The position numbers were made by a program, and so were the translations under genes. Shown here one piece after another: positions 13,301-25,896 of a DNA stretch of 64,000 nt. Origin of the DNA: Impatiens glandulifera (Eukaryota > Streptophyta > Magnoliopsida > Ericales > Balsaminaceae); assembly GCF_907164915.1 (NCBI RefSeq), contig NC_061862.1:143662972-143726971 (forward strand), given 5' to 3'. Positions within the stretch are counted from its first letter, which is position 1. Each line of letters starts with the position of its first letter. The notes under the pieces were generated by a model. That model saw only the letters and a list, made by a program, of their open reading frames with translations, searched no databases and was not told the DNA's origin.

Positions 13301-16300
13301 GCTTTCCTCAATTTAATTGTGGTTAATTATGTGAATCTTATGTGTTAGTTGAGCTTGTTCATGTGCAATTTCTGCATTGCTCTTTTTCATTTATGACATT
13401 TTTATTAACATAAGTTTTGGTATATGGTTATTGTTCTTCTACATTCAAATTACACTTGTCTAATTGGAGTTTGATCTAGTTGTCAAACTTCTATTTTAAT
13501 GTAGGCCCTTTAATAAGATTTTCCTTCTGGTTTGAATTATTTTGTTTTATCATATAATGCTGCTATTGCAACTTTTGATTTTTCTCAAGCCACTTGTGTT
13601 TCTGTACTTCATGTTTACTTTTTGTATTTATGTTCTCTACTAGTAGAATTGATATGCCACTATGAATAGTGCAATCTTACAACTACTATTCTTTTGCTGG
13701 TTAAAAAATGTTTTTCTTTATTATATATTATTTAGCGACAAATAAGGGAGTACACATAACATAATTTATAAGGAATCTCCTAATAACACAGGTTAAGTCT
13801 CCAACATCTCCAAAAAACCCACAATGTATGTAATATTTGACTATTTGATTTTAAAAGTAATTTATTATGTGAATATTATTTCTGTTCTAAAAATTTACAG
13901 CCCTAAAGTACCCATATATTGCCATATATTGCCTTGTATATCATAATCACATCCTAAATTATTGTATCCAATAAGCATTTAAAATAATCATTCAGATCCT
14001 AACTCACTAGGTATCTCATTGTGACTCCTACATTTAGAAATACATCACTTTTCTACTTCAATGTGCTTGTCAATCATGTTGTACAAGATCGCGAGCAATG
14101 CTTAAGGCATTTTTGTCAACTGTTATTCTCGTATTTAGAGTCATGGAACAACTTGGTTAGAACAAATACAATGTAACATCCTGTTGATAAGTTTTGGATG
14201 GAGATGTAATTGTTTTTTTGGATGGAATTTATATTCAAGCTTTTGTAGTTTCACTTTAGAGGGAAAACACAAAATTTCTTGATCTAGAAGATTGTTTTTT
14301 TTTCTATGGTTGTTTTAACTGATCAATGTGACATGTAATAGATTTATCATCCTATATGTATTTGCAGGTTGCTCTTGCAAACTCCAGTTCAAATGCCTCA
14401 CCAAGTCTTCAGGAGAGGGCTGCTGGAGCTTTGTGGGGACTGTCTGTATCAGAGGCAAATAGGTAGATGAACAATATCTGTTTTTTGGCCCTAGTACCAT
14501 AAGATCATTACTATTACATCAGGATTAGAGATATCTTTTAGTACTTTCTTCTTTGGAATTTATTGTCTTTTATGGTGGCTACCCATAAGTTTACAATATT
14601 TTTGGAGGGTGTTTTCCCCATGTAGGAGGGAAGGCCACCATTTTTATTTTTATTTGGCTAAGGGGAGGGGGTGAGGTTCCAACCCCAGACCCATAGGTTC
14701 TTGACTGCATTTTTCATTTTTGAAGAAATGTCAACTTTTCATTTTTAAACAATTACAAAAGCAAGTTAAGTAAATACCTGCAATTTTCGGAAAAGTATAA
14801 AGTGCATTATAGTCTGAGGAGATCGTAGCAATCCCATTCATTGCAAATCCCCCACTTTTTGATCGAGGCGAAGGTTTGAAGGAGAAATCCTTTGATCTGC
14901 CTGTTATTATACTTCTTTTCTTGAAAGTCCTATTTTGTTCTTTCCTTGCCCGTTACAAATTTTCTCCAAAAAAATAAATAAAAAGCTTATTTTGCTTAAT
15001 ATATTCTCTTCTGTGTTAGGAAGGTCAATGGACTGTGATGCCACTACATCTTGATAATGTTGTGTGGAATATCAATTCAAAGACGGATAAAAAGAGCTTG
15101 ATCTCTCTTATATGCACTGCTATCTTTTCTACTTTCTCCTTGTATTTTGCTTATTTTCTTGATATCTATTATTATAGTCAAATTGTCTTCCTTTCATTTA
15201 CTACTGCTTCCATTCATACATTTTTCTTTGGTATTTGTTTCAATATCAGTATTGCTATTGGACAAGAAGGAGGTGTGGCACCGTTAATAGCACTTGCACG
15301 CTCCGAAACTGAAGTAAGTTATGCTTACTTTGTCAATTCATATGCAAGTAATTGAGTAATTTTGATTTCTGAGTAAGTTCTTTTGGAGTATTTTGATTAA
15401 CAATGCTTGCCTATTTGTGTGTCTTGTAGGATGTACATGAGACTGCAGCAGGAGCTCTTTGGAATCTTGCTTTTAACTCAGGCAATGCTCTTCGTATAGT
15501 GGAGGAGGGTGGTGTTCCCACACTTGTGCATCTTTGCTCATCATCTGGATCTAAAATGGCACGGTTTATGGCTGCATTAGCATTGGCCTACATGTTTGAT
15601 CGAAGGTGCTAACTTATAGCGTTTATTTTTGTTTCATGTAATATTAGTATTTGGTTGCATCAAAGTAAAAGCTCAAGTTGTTAGATGATGAACAGGAAAC
15701 AATATCGAGCTAACACTCCCCCTCACATGTACATGAAAAGATAACTAATAGAAGGGTAAACTAAAACTAGGGACGAAGGGACTTTATCCTAAGACTTGAG
15801 AGGTTTAATACCATCTTAATCTGTCAATTCATCTAGAAGCTTAAATTGGTAACAGGATAAACCCAATACTAAATCAAGCTATAGAACTTGATTGTTTTAG
15901 ATTAATATTTTTTCAGACTAGGGTATATATTGATAGTGTAGACTGAAGTACTTTGTTTCAAGTCATATTTACCTTTTTTTTTTTTTTTTTTTTTTTAATT
16001 TAGGAAGTTAACACGACCCCCGCAGTTATTACCCCCACTTCAACTTAAGACGTTTTAAGTAAGAATCATACCCGTAACCTTTAGTCTCTTAGACATTATT
16101 GACTCTCGTCACTTGAGCTACCTAGTGGTTGTTTCAGGTCATATGTACTGATTTGCTTGAAAAATATTCCACTTGTCTCTCTTGTTTTCATTTTCAATGA
16201 AATGCAAATGCAGGTTTCAAAAATAAAAAGTACTTTCTGAACTTTACTCTTTATGATCGGCATATAATGATATGTGCACCCTCTGTGCAGAATTGGTGAA

Positions 16301-16513
16301 CAATCATTGGTGGGAAGTTCATCTGATAACACATCCAAAAGTGTGAACTTGGATGGTTCTAGGAGGATTGCTTTGAAACATATTGAAGCATTTGTCCTTA
16401 GTTTTGCTGATTCCTCAATGTTTCACGCGGCTTCTGTGTCTTCAGCACCTGCGGCTTTGTCAAGAATAACAGAGTCTGCCCGCATTCTAGAGGCAGGTCA
16501 TCTGAGATGCAGG

Positions 16514-16557
<44 letters not shown>

Positions 16558-18052
16558 TTCATGAAAATATGTCCATGCTGTTCATGCCAAAAATCATTAT
16601 CTTTTATTCTTTACCCATATATTTTGTTGAGCAGACTTGCTTTTAACTCAATATTGTTCAATGAGATAAGTAAGGGTCCCTTCTTGAGCCTCGTGTTCAA
16701 ATGAGACTTGTGGGTTCAATTAATTGTAGATATAGTGCCGCGTCTTCCATGTTAGTACTCATGTAGCTCACTCTTTTATGTAGCCTGTAAAAACAAGTAT
16801 TATCATTCCCATTTAGTCATTCTCCTATCAATAATATATTTCTGTGAGTTTTTATATAGTACTAGAGCTAGACTAACTATATCAGGATTTTTCTGCTGAC
16901 ATCCACATGTGACCATGTCTTTCTTTCTTTTATGCTTCTTCCTTCAATATGGTCCTAGTTTAGGTTTATTTATCTTTTTTTTCCTTCTCTGTTTATCTGG
17001 TTTTTCAGTGTTTTGTTACTCTAGTCTTTACCAATCTTCATTAGTTATAAATGTTTCTTATTATTTTTTGGAGGGGGAGATATAGCATAAGAGTTCCCAA
17101 AGAGCAGTATCTAAACAACATGGATCCTTCATGAAAGTATAGTTCATTGAAATGTTTAGAAACAAAAGGTAGTAGGTAGGGTCAAGATATCTCTTGTTAG
17201 CTTTGGTCATCTACTGTTACTGAAGGTGTGAAATAGGGCGTAGATCTTAGTCACATGGATGCTCACAATCAATATGGCAAATATGAGCAAAATTGATTTA
17301 ATTTGATTTGTAATCTTTAAAAACTCTTTTCATAGATTAGTCACACTTTGTGCATATGAAGACTCGTTTAGCCAATGGTAGAGCGCAAGGCTCTTAGCCA
17401 CAAGGTTGTGGGGGCACACTTTGTGTATATATATGTTGGAATAATGATATTAGAGTAAGTGACTTGTTAATGCTGATGTATTCCATTTATGTAATAAACT
17501 TCATTCATTTTTGAAACATAACACTTGTATTAATAAACATGATATTATGAAAGATCACAATATCTGTTTTACAAGTACATTGAAACACAGAAATGAAAGC
17601 TCGCAAAAATGAAGTCACATCGTTTATCTTTCTGCAGATCATTCCAACACACATTACTGTTTTATCTCAGCTTCCTTTTAGCATTTTTGTTGTTGTTTCT
17701 TTCCCTTTATACTATCTTTTCTATGATTTCTTAGTGGGTGTGAGATTGGACGATTTGTCACCATGCTGCGGAATCCTTCATCTGTTCTCAAGGCATGTGC
17801 TGCATTTGCACTACTACAGGTGAATAGGATTTGCATACTGTTAAATGTAAATGTAATTATCGACTAAACATTTTTTTTTTGTAGTTCACAATGCCAGGTG
17901 GCCGTCACGCAATGCACCATGTCAACCTTCTACAGAATGCGGGGGCATCGCGAATATTGCGCGGAGCAGCTGCATCTACAAACGCACCCCTTGAAGCCAA
18001 AATCTTTGCAAAAATTGTACTTCGGAATCTAGAGCATCACGTCTCGCTATGA
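7308..18052 (+). CDS. ARABIDILLO: ARABIDILLO-type F-box/Armadillo-repeat protein
   Basis: Twelve coding exons keep frame: 7308-8657, 8803-8961, 9071-9151, 9301-9432, 10711-10838, 11121-11208, 14368-14462, 15250-15313, 15430-15605, 16291-16512, 17735-17819, 17885-18052. They sum to 2748 nt, 915 codons plus stop, close to the roughly 930-residue family members. The N terminus has a basic, NLS-like stretch (RRVSRRRGKGK), then an F-box near residues 43-90 (LPDDTVIQLFSCLNYRDRAS) and leucine-rich repeats to about residue 290. Exons 1-11 then encode Armadillo repeats (for example EEAAGGLWNLSVGEEHK, RAAGALANLAADDKCS). The family is known to promote lateral root formation and acts as an SCF-type F-box protein in the nucleus; that role here is by homology. 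All introns are GT-AG. Intron 6 (11209-14367) is unusually long and holds MITE and SINE insertions. No lesion is seen. Confidence 0.96.
9636..9880. mobile_element. MITE-like repeat in ARABIDILLO intron 4 (copy 2)
   Basis: Ends are inverted: TTGTTTGATAA near 9650 and TGTTATCAAACA near 9862. The interior matches the repeat in ATAD3 intron 5. There is no coding capacity. A clear target duplication was not found, so the superfamily is left open. Confidence 0.55.
11444..11657. mobile_element. MITE in ARABIDILLO intron 6, 214 bp
   Basis: The element starts GGCCTGTTTGATG and ends CATCAAACAAGG, an imperfect inverted pair. It is flanked by TCTTCA on both sides (11438-11443 and 11658-11663), a possible target duplication. 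A diverged relative is seen at about 51880-52040 (shared GAATTATTTG, TTTAATATTTAAAT, TTTGGTATTTT). Confidence 0.65.
12715..12812 (-). mobile_element. SINE-related fragment in intron 6
   Basis: On the minus strand it begins with AGGGTAGCTCAAGTGGCAA, a tRNA A-box-like sequence, and ends with GTCGTGCTAGCCTCCTCC, shared with the complete SINE at 15973-16128. The poly(A) tail is not preserved. This is a diverged family member. Confidence 0.6.
15973..16128 (-). mobile_element. tRNA-derived SINE in ARABIDILLO intron 9
   Basis: On the minus strand the element starts CCACTAGGTAGCTCAAGTG (A-box-like), has a B-box-like GGTTACGGGTATGATTC, and ends in a poly(A) tail of about 23 bases, seen as T 15974-15996. 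It is flanked by near-identical 20-bp direct repeats, 15953-15972 and 16129-16148, that differ at two bases. This is the classic signature of LINE-mobilised retroposition. It lies antisense to the host gene. Confidence 0.88.
16513..16558. repeat. (CT)n(CA)n microsatellite at the start of intron 10
   Basis: A run of CT dinucleotides passes directly into CA dinucleotides, immediately after the exon 10 splice donor (GT at 16513-16514). Confidence 0.95.
17361..17413 (+). pseudogene. tRNA-Lys(CUU)-like remnant in ARABIDILLO intron 10
   Basis: GGTAGAGCGCAAGGCTCTTA matches the D-arm to anticodon region of plant tRNA-Lys(CUU), and GTTGTGGG follows where the variable/T-arm region should start. The T loop (TTCGA) and a paired acceptor end are missing. 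It is a tRNA pseudogene or a tRNA-derived SINE piece, not a working tRNA. Confidence 0.6.
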
Positions 18053-18800
18053 AGGTGGTCAAGTGGAACTAAAAAACCTCTTTTGTTTTCTTTTGTTATA
18101 TAGCCTGCATATGAAGAATCAAAATACATTCTATATGCAAGCATGGAACGCCTTCCCTTTTGAAATCATTTTGTTGTTATATCATGAAGATTGTTGTAAA
18201 AAATTTCTTCTCTCTTTTGTGACCAATGAATGGTTCAAAAATCACTCTCTCACATCTCTTTCTATTGTCAGATTGTTGGGATTCATTCTTCTTGTTAAGA
18301 AGAGAATGTACTTTGAAATAGCTAAAGCTACAAGCCTTGTTGCACTTCTACCCTTGTATTATGTTTGATGCCTTTCTTATGCAGTCATATAGTTGCTTAT
18401 CAATGCTTAGAACTTGATTTAGGCCAAGTAATTGGTTAATTTTGCACTATAAAAGGAGTTCAAAGGGTACATTTTATTACTTTGATGAATTGTGGTGGTG
18501 TCCATTAATATGGGTGAGCAAACTTTAGATTAATCTGAAGATTAACCCTATTTAATCCTTATTTTTGATCGAGTTAGGTTCAAAGGTTCACTTTATGATT
18601 GGTTAATCTTCACTCATTGTCAAAAGTTTTATGTTTGATTTCTACTTAAAACGTCTTAAAATGAGATTCCTATAGGGATCATAGTTATTTAAAATTAGAA
18701 AAAATAGTTTTATTTTGAATTATTATTATGATTTCATTTCATTTTTTTAATAACAAATAATTGAAAGTGTGTTTAAACTTAAGATAAGCAAATTTTTTTC
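18053..18800. other. Spacer between convergent ARABIDILLO and WHIRLY genes
   Basis: About 750 bp, expected to hold both 3' UTRs. The open frame at 18063-18368 is AT-rich with no recognisable domain and is not called a gene. Confidence 0.6.
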
Positions 18801-21038
18801 TCAAAAAAAGATGAGAAACAATGTAACCATACAAATCTGAAAGGAGGCTAAGCTTTTGTTACTCAAGTGATATAACATTTCATTTCTAAACAGTTGGAGA
18901 CACAAAAGCAACAGCCAGTGCAGTTTTGACTTCATGAGATGTGATACAACCCTCAATGAATTCTGATCCATGTCTTTTGGCCTTTTATTCAGATACTGAT
19001 CCCATGCCATGAAATGTGGCAAAGTAAACTGTATAAAAAGTAACATAAATTAAGTTAGGTTCTTCCCATGATCCAAAATTATTGACCAGCACCAATTCAT
19101 TATGCTGGCTTGACTTGGTTGAGTTATTCAACGAATAAGACATTCTTTGTATTATTAGAAATGAATCAAACTCGTGACAACTCTAATAATACAAACTTCA
19201 ACATATCCTACAAGAGCATGTTATTAATGAAATCAAGTTCTACAAGTTAAGAATGTCAAATCCCCTCTCTTTCAAACTGGTTCTATGAGATCTTCGATTC
19301 GTTATATAAGAATAAGTCTAGGTGAAGAGAAAATGTAACTGAAATCAACATTCATCTAGAAAATATTTCTAAATACTACTTTTCTTGCACCAGATTTATA
19401 TTATTTGACATCCATGAATTAAATGCATGTTATAAATTCAAGTTTGAAATGTTATTCCTAGAAGAATTGATAACGAGACAGAATGAATTCAAATAATACA
19501 TAATCTCCTATTTATAAGTTACTAACCTACTAATTTACTCTGCTAATCACCATAATACACCTATACTACTACTAACTATCATACTATCCTGCTTTGGTAT
19601 CTATGAGGGCAACTGGTTCCAATTTTTCGGGGCACATAATCAATTTTTTTTGGCAACATAGGAAATATGTATTCTCATCCTAAAGACATGATATTAGTGA
19701 TGTTCAATACTGATTAATATTTAAAAATTACATGAACACTATTATGCAGATTATCTTAATGAATAAAAAGTTAGTATAAGGTCATACACTAAAAGCAGTG
19801 CGCATTACTGCAAATTCAGCAGCAGTTACTGGAACATAAAATCGATCAGTGATTTTCATAACAATGTTGACAACATCTGCCAATAAGTCAAATAACAAGT
19901 TAAAAAACTATAGCAGCAGCATGCTACACATAAAATGTTCAAATGTCTGATAAAAACAGATTTATCTCTGAAATTCAAAAGGCTATGAAACACCATTCCG
20001 GATCTAAATAACCTAAATTATGCACCTTGATAACATGGCAGGATCATGAAAGAATTGACATGATTCTCCTTGAGGAAAACTTATCATGGCACCAATTTCT
20101 GTGGCAGACAATGCAAACTTCTGCAACATGTTAAAACTGGGGCTAAACAAACTCGAACAGAATAAGGAACGATAACTTGTTAACCTTTCATCGTTGAATG
20201 ATCACTTACTTGATCTTCATATACTTCTAAAATGCCAAACAAGCTTGGTAGAAGTCAATGGACCACATATATTTGAACTATATTCAACTGGATCATTAGG
20301 AAATTGAATATAGGATGAATATACACTCTCCTTATCAAAACTGAAGTCCATGGACCACATACATTTTCTGCTTTTTAAACATAAAAGCAGTTAAATTGTT
20401 AAAATTTGTATTAGGTGATTACTACTAATACAAACAATTCAAGTATTAAACAAATTCATTTTTCAAAAAATGAAAAAGAAGTATTAAGCACCTTCATCAA
20501 ACAAGTCATCCATCAAGCCAAAGCAGATAAAAGCTTATGTGAAGGCAACATCGAAAAATCTTATTTCAATGTCTGCAATAGATAAACAATAAAGTTGAAG
20601 ACACTTCTAAATTTATTCCACCACATTACAGGTTTCAGTTAAATGAATATAAGAACAGTAAATTTTCAAGATTGCCTGGCCAAAATGTTAACATGATTGT
20701 TCCACTGCGGTCAATCTTCATGCCCCCAGACTGAATAAATGAAACATCCGGTGATGACTAGTTAATTGAAGTCAAAACTAGTCTAAAGCTAGTTGAACCT
20801 TATTTTTAGTTTGTCATCTCATTTATAGACGAGACGACCTTCGAGGAGTGTCTAATCTTCGTCATTTTTATCAAGTTCACCTAAAAGTAAAAAAAGGACC
20901 CTACATACTTATGGAATCAACAAATCTAACATGACATACTTCCAATTTACTGAAAGTTGGGAGAACAGGAATGGCAGAGAGTGCAGCTTTTGCCCTTGTA
21001 AATAGTGTAAGGTGCAAATATTTTGCTCCCAATTGATT
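18801..21038 (-). pseudogene. WHIRLY-family single-stranded-DNA-binding protein gene, probably broken
   Basis: Minus-strand exons read in order: 20940-21038 (IFAPYTIYKGK, then VLPTFSKLE), 20676-20730 (SGGMKIDRSGTIMLTFWP), 20210-20226, 20026-20120 (KFALSATEIGAMISF, then CQFFHDPAML), 19788-19876 (FYVPVTAAEFAVMRTAF) and a last exon from 19028 (FTLPHFMAWDQ). These blocks match the Whirly domain, including the KGKAAL-type ssDNA-binding motif, and look closest to the WHY2 (mitochondrial) branch. The family binds ssDNA in plastids, mitochondria or nucleus. Two lesions are seen. The run T20988-20991 has one base more than the conserved KGKAAL frame allows. The exon expected between 19877 and 20025 (the DGSGYF-like core) is almost unrecognisable. 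One junction needs a GC donor (20674-20675). The upstream first exon is uncertain: ATG at 22123-22125 with donor after 22094 is a candidate. An assembly error in the homopolymer remains possible. Confidence 0.8.
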
Positions 21039-22790
21039 CTACAGATGAAGTGGACATCAGGACAATTACAGATCACAACAAATGGATCAAAGCATGATGA
21101 AGAGTCTATACCATCAGAAGTAGGATCTAATTGTAGAAATTCCTGCATAAGATGAAAGGCCATGGAAACATAAAGAAACTCCATTCAAGGGTATAATTCT
21201 TGATAACAAGTTTCTACATACAAACATATTCATTAAATTTAATATGAATGATCCTTGAATTTGTTTGAAAATACCCACATCTGGAGCTGGATCTTGAATA
21301 TTGATTTATATGAGATAAGACTATGGAATATACTTGAATTATATATGTATTAATAAATTTAATAACGTTTTCCATTCAAATAAACTTCACTTAAATTCCA
21401 TTAGAATTTAGATCACTTGGGAACTTAGGTTATCATTTTAGTTAAACAAATGCAATTTATGAAAGCTTTTATGTTTCTCGTCTCAATTTTTCTTGAATGG
21501 ATTAAAATCTTTAAGATTCACATCTAGAACTCGGGCTAATAGGCACAGAATATACTTTCTTAACCAATCTAAATTAACTTAGTCAAGTTGTGTTTGTGAA
21601 ACAATAAGCTATTATGTCCACCATTAGTAGCAAGGTTCACTAAGTAGTGAAACTAAGATTCCTAACACTAAATAAAATAGATGACAATCCTTCTGCACCA
21701 AAATGCATAATGAAAGTGTACAACCACATATATATTCCTAGTGAAGAAAACACTAAGTGGGACCTGGGATAATCAGCCAAGAAGGATTCATATGAATCCC
21801 ACGAGAGAAACATAAGCCAACAATTCAACTAAATGATAATTTAGTAGAGGAACTTCTTGTTTCGGATAACATAGTCACTAAGAAGAAGGATTGTTGGAGA
21901 CTCCATTTTCATATGGATGGAATGTCAAGGTTCAAATTAACTATTATCAAATAAACATTGTCATGAGAAGTGAAGTGAGAGACGACAAAATAGAGTACAT
22001 GACCATTTTGCGAGTAAAGAAATGATACCTTAGGCTTTTAGCCAACAGGAAGTAAAATGTGTAAGACTTAAACGTGTAAAGCTAGTTATTTACCTAGACC
22101 CAAAGAGATCGGCGAGCTTCCACATGAATAAGACTCGAGCGTTTTAAGATTATTTTTTCAACTCCATTCTCAAACGACGACGTATCTGTTCTATTTCCTT
22201 TCCAGATAATAATGTTGTAGATTAAAACGGCGACGGGATTTTTACTCATTATTCTTCTCCATATTTAGATATTGTGTGTTTGTGTTATGTTCCAAAATTA
22301 TATCTAAACAGTAAAAAATATTAATGTTGAAAAATATAAAGATTTACGATAATAATGTAGTTAAAATTTAATAATATGATAGAGATTACGAAATATAAAA
22401 TATGATATCGTAATACAAAACTCGTAATATAATTGAATCGGCCGGCTAGACAAGACTTACACCAAAATGTTGGATATCCTTTTATAAAAATGAATTGTGA
22501 GTGAGAGTGAATGTAATTTGATTTGAAAACGAAATGAGTTTATTAGTCAAAATAAACTCTAATTCAAATTTGAGAAACACAACTTAGTTAGAACTTTAGG
22601 CGATTGATGCTTTTAAATTAATTATCAAGAAGGTTTAATTTCATTTTGTACTAACAAAAATCTAACTATTTAAAAAAAATGTATAAGGAGTAATTTCAAA
22701 CAAAATAAGTATATTGAGATATTTAAAACTTAGTTAAAGGTGAATTAAATAAATTAGGAAAGATAAATTACATATGATGTGGATAATTGT
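21039..22790. other. Region upstream of the WHIRLY-like gene
   Basis: Should contain the first exon and promoter of the minus-strand WHIRLY-like gene. The best candidate is a 32-nt exon, ATG 22125 to 22094 on the minus strand, followed by a good GTAAAT donor; it encodes a short peptide beginning MWKLADLF. No other coding signal is supported. Confidence 0.35.
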
Positions 22791-23131
22791 GAGAGTGTGT
22801 GTTATACACCTCCCGGGAGCTGAAGAGTCAATGCCATTGATGATGGGTTTTTCTTTCTTCTATCTATTTTCAGATTCTTTCTTTTGGTTCTTAATGATGT
22901 GAACTTTGTTATTCATATCGTTCTAGTTTCACTTCATTATCTATTGGTATAATCTCTGTAAAATTAGATTCTAACAGGTTGGTATAAGGTTATTTTTTTG
23001 GTTTATAATGATGTGAATTAGTGATTCTTCTTCAGTTCTTGTTCGGTTCATTATCTTAGTTATCATCCTGTTTAAAGAGTTGACGTCAATGTTCAGTTGT
23101 GTCTATTATATTATTTATAGTTCTTATAAAT

Positions 23132-25263
23132 TTGGATTGGTTATGAGAAACAGCGGTGACAATGTTAATTCACCATTCTTTGGTGGAGTTCGCATTGACA
23201 GTCATACTTCGGAGGATGACTGGTATTTGGTTAGTAGGGGAGGGTGTGTTGTTCATCTAGTGGACGGTCGACCTTAGTTTCACTTAAGAGACAAAAGGAA
23301 TGATGAATTCTCAAAAGGGTCCGGAGGAGTCGAAGTGTCTCGTAAATCGTCGGTCTTTAGCTGACTATCTCGTCTACCTCTTAGGGCACCTATCGGGTAT
23401 GCTTTTGGAGCGAATACGCGACAATCAAAAATTAGAAATATTATTAGTGAAAGTGGAAGGAGTCAATACTTGGTGGGTCGTCCAACCCACCCAATCTAAA
23501 CTACTGGGTGGAGAAGATGTCAGTTCACACCAACACAATTCCTAGATGCACGCAACTAGAGTCTCGCGCTGTCAATGCACGATCATATGTAGTGCAGACT
23601 GACTTAGGAATGCGCATTGTATAGTCGGACTGAACATAAAAGTTAGTGGTCGATGGTAAGTATTTCTAATTTCAAATCTTATTAGATCGTCCTGGAGTTG
23701 TGGTTATTTCAGAAGGTAAGATGAGCAAAATGAGATTGATCAAAGTGAATGAGAATCATTTGAAGTTAATCCGTAAATATCTTTGATCATCATCATGGAA
23801 GGAGCGACTTGGTTCCAGTCATAATAATGGAGAATTTTGGTCGAACTATAATTCACGTGGAAAGTACATTTTTTATGGTGTGAGTTCAAAACAATATTTA
23901 TAATGCTGATTGCAAATTATTTAATTCAATTGGTGGTGGATGGACTCCGTCGACTTGTTAATGGTCGATCGATTGTCACTGAGAAATTGCAGGTTAAGAG
24001 TGACATTTCTAATGTTGTGGATGTGAATAAACAAGTATATGAAATAGAGCATGTCACTAGGAGGTTTGAACCAGGTTCAACTCAGAATGACATCTAAATT
24101 TGTTTGTTTAGATTCTCTACATTATTATAGAACTCTAATCTTCTTCGTAGATCATGGAATGATCTTGGTGGGTTTATTGAGTGTGATGAGAGTTATCAAA
24201 GCGGGAACGATGAAGGATGGGTCTGAATTCTTGTGACCCTTTTGAGCCGAATATTAGATATCCCGAAGTCCTTCTTGTGGATAACGGAACAATGATTGTA
24301 AGGTTATGATTTGGCTAAAACGTTCTACCGAGGTTTTAATAAAGACGAATATTAGTTCTTGTTCTGGTCCTAACAATGATATCAATATTGAACTTTTATC
24401 AACAACTCATCTTACGAGTCCGACGACATTAGAAACATGTGTTAAGGAATTAGTGGTAACTCCTTTCTATGTGGATTAAATTCGTTTGGCTAGACTCGCT
24501 AATGTTGAATGGTTAACAGTTGTGGAGGATAATAATCGGGTATTGAGTCTTGATGCCTTATATGTCGCGGATGTCATAGTGTGTTTAGGCGAAGAAGTCA
24601 GTCATGAGGTTGGGTCCGAGGTCATTCCACCTCTATATTCGACTCATCATTCTCATGAGTGTCCCACCTCAAATAATGGTTATGTCAATGTTATGGTGTA
24701 TTCGTCTGAGATGTACACAATTGAAGCAAATATTGAGCATTTTTCTCCTATTTTACACGTGCCCGAGACTATTAACCATGTTTCTCCCGTTGGTTCCCCT
24801 ATGAGAAATGATTTACATTTGGTCTCATACCATGTTATGGTACCCCGGTCTCACATCCAATCTCAAATTTAATTGATAATTTGGAGCATGTTGAAATGAT
24901 TGAGGATGGTATTTGGTCCCCTACGGCTAATGTCACCTCAAGCAAATCTCTTTATCCCATTGGCGAGTCGACTGTGGTCATTCATGAGGTTTTTGAAGAA
25001 GAATCTGTTGAGTCTGATCCTGAGTATGGTGTCAATGAGGAGGTTTACGCAGAGTTCTCGACTCATAATATCATTTTGAATGAGAATAGATCTCTTGTGC
25101 AAGAAGTTTTGAGGTGTGAGAATGAGGTTTGGCCGGAGATCCGTGAGATTCCCCCACTTCCATATTGTTATCTTCAAAGTGAAATGAAGAAGATATTTTT
25201 GCCTAATGGTAATATTATTGATAGAAAACGTGTTTCAAAGCCTAATATGGCGTATTCTAAATA
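23132..25263 (+). pseudogene. LINE ORF1-like remnant
   Basis: Several broken frames (23132-23275, 23300-23545, 23903-24097, 24486-24872, 24881-25264) run in one direction up to the ORF2 start. No CCHC knuckle could be read with certainty. The ORF1 assignment rests on position before the endonuclease. Confidence 0.55.
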
Positions 25264-25273
25264 ATTTATCTTA

Positions 25274-25896
25274 ATGATTAGAAAAATCGTGGCGTGGAAT
25301 GTATGTGGTATTAATGATATTACAAAATACAAAATGATAAGGTTTTTTGTTGACACTTTTAGTTGTGGTATTTATTGCTTCAGTGAGACTAAGATGCATC
25401 ATATGAATCAATGGATTATTCGTGACCTATGTAATTGGAGATTGTGTGGTTAAGAGACTCTTAATTTATCAGGGCATCAGGTGAGATTCTAGCAATTTGG
25501 AATGAGGATTTATTTGAAAAAATTGACATTAATATAGGTCGATTTCCGGTTAGTATTCAGTTTTGTAACCATGTGGATAATTTTCGTTGGGTGTTTTCTA
25601 CGGTGTGCAGACCTGTGTACTTTCTAACCTTAAGTCTGATTTTTTCCAATGAGCTTGTGGAGGTGACAAGTATTTGGAATCTATCTATTATTTTTGCGGA
25701 GAATATGAATGAAGTTAGGGTTCTTACCGATAAAAAAAGGGCAAGAAGACTCACAAGGCATATGCGTGAGTTTTCTAAGACAATAAAAAATTTGGAGCTC
25801 ATTGATTTGCCTCTAGAAGGAGGGAAATTCATATTTAGAAGAGGTAACAGGCACGGTGGGAGTGTGCAATCCCGCATTGATAAAGATTTCTTGTGA
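25274..25896 (+). pseudogene. LINE ORF2 endonuclease domain (AP-endonuclease type)
   Basis: The ATG at 25274 opens with MIRKIVAWNVCGINDITKYK and continues with CFSETKM, the N-terminal signature of the exonuclease-endonuclease-phosphatase fold used by plant L1-type LINEs to nick target DNA. A stop follows at about 25450. Later blocks (25573-25896) retain a low-quality continuation. Inactive. Confidence 0.8.

Larger units (their letters stand above)
11209..14367 (+). other. Large intron 6 of the ARABIDILLO gene
   Basis: 3.16 kb between exons 6 and 7, with a GT donor at 11209 and a TTTGCAG acceptor ending at 14367. It holds the MITE at 11444-11657 and a SINE-like copy at 12715-12812. The remainder is AT-rich with no exon-like reading frame. 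Confidence 0.8.
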
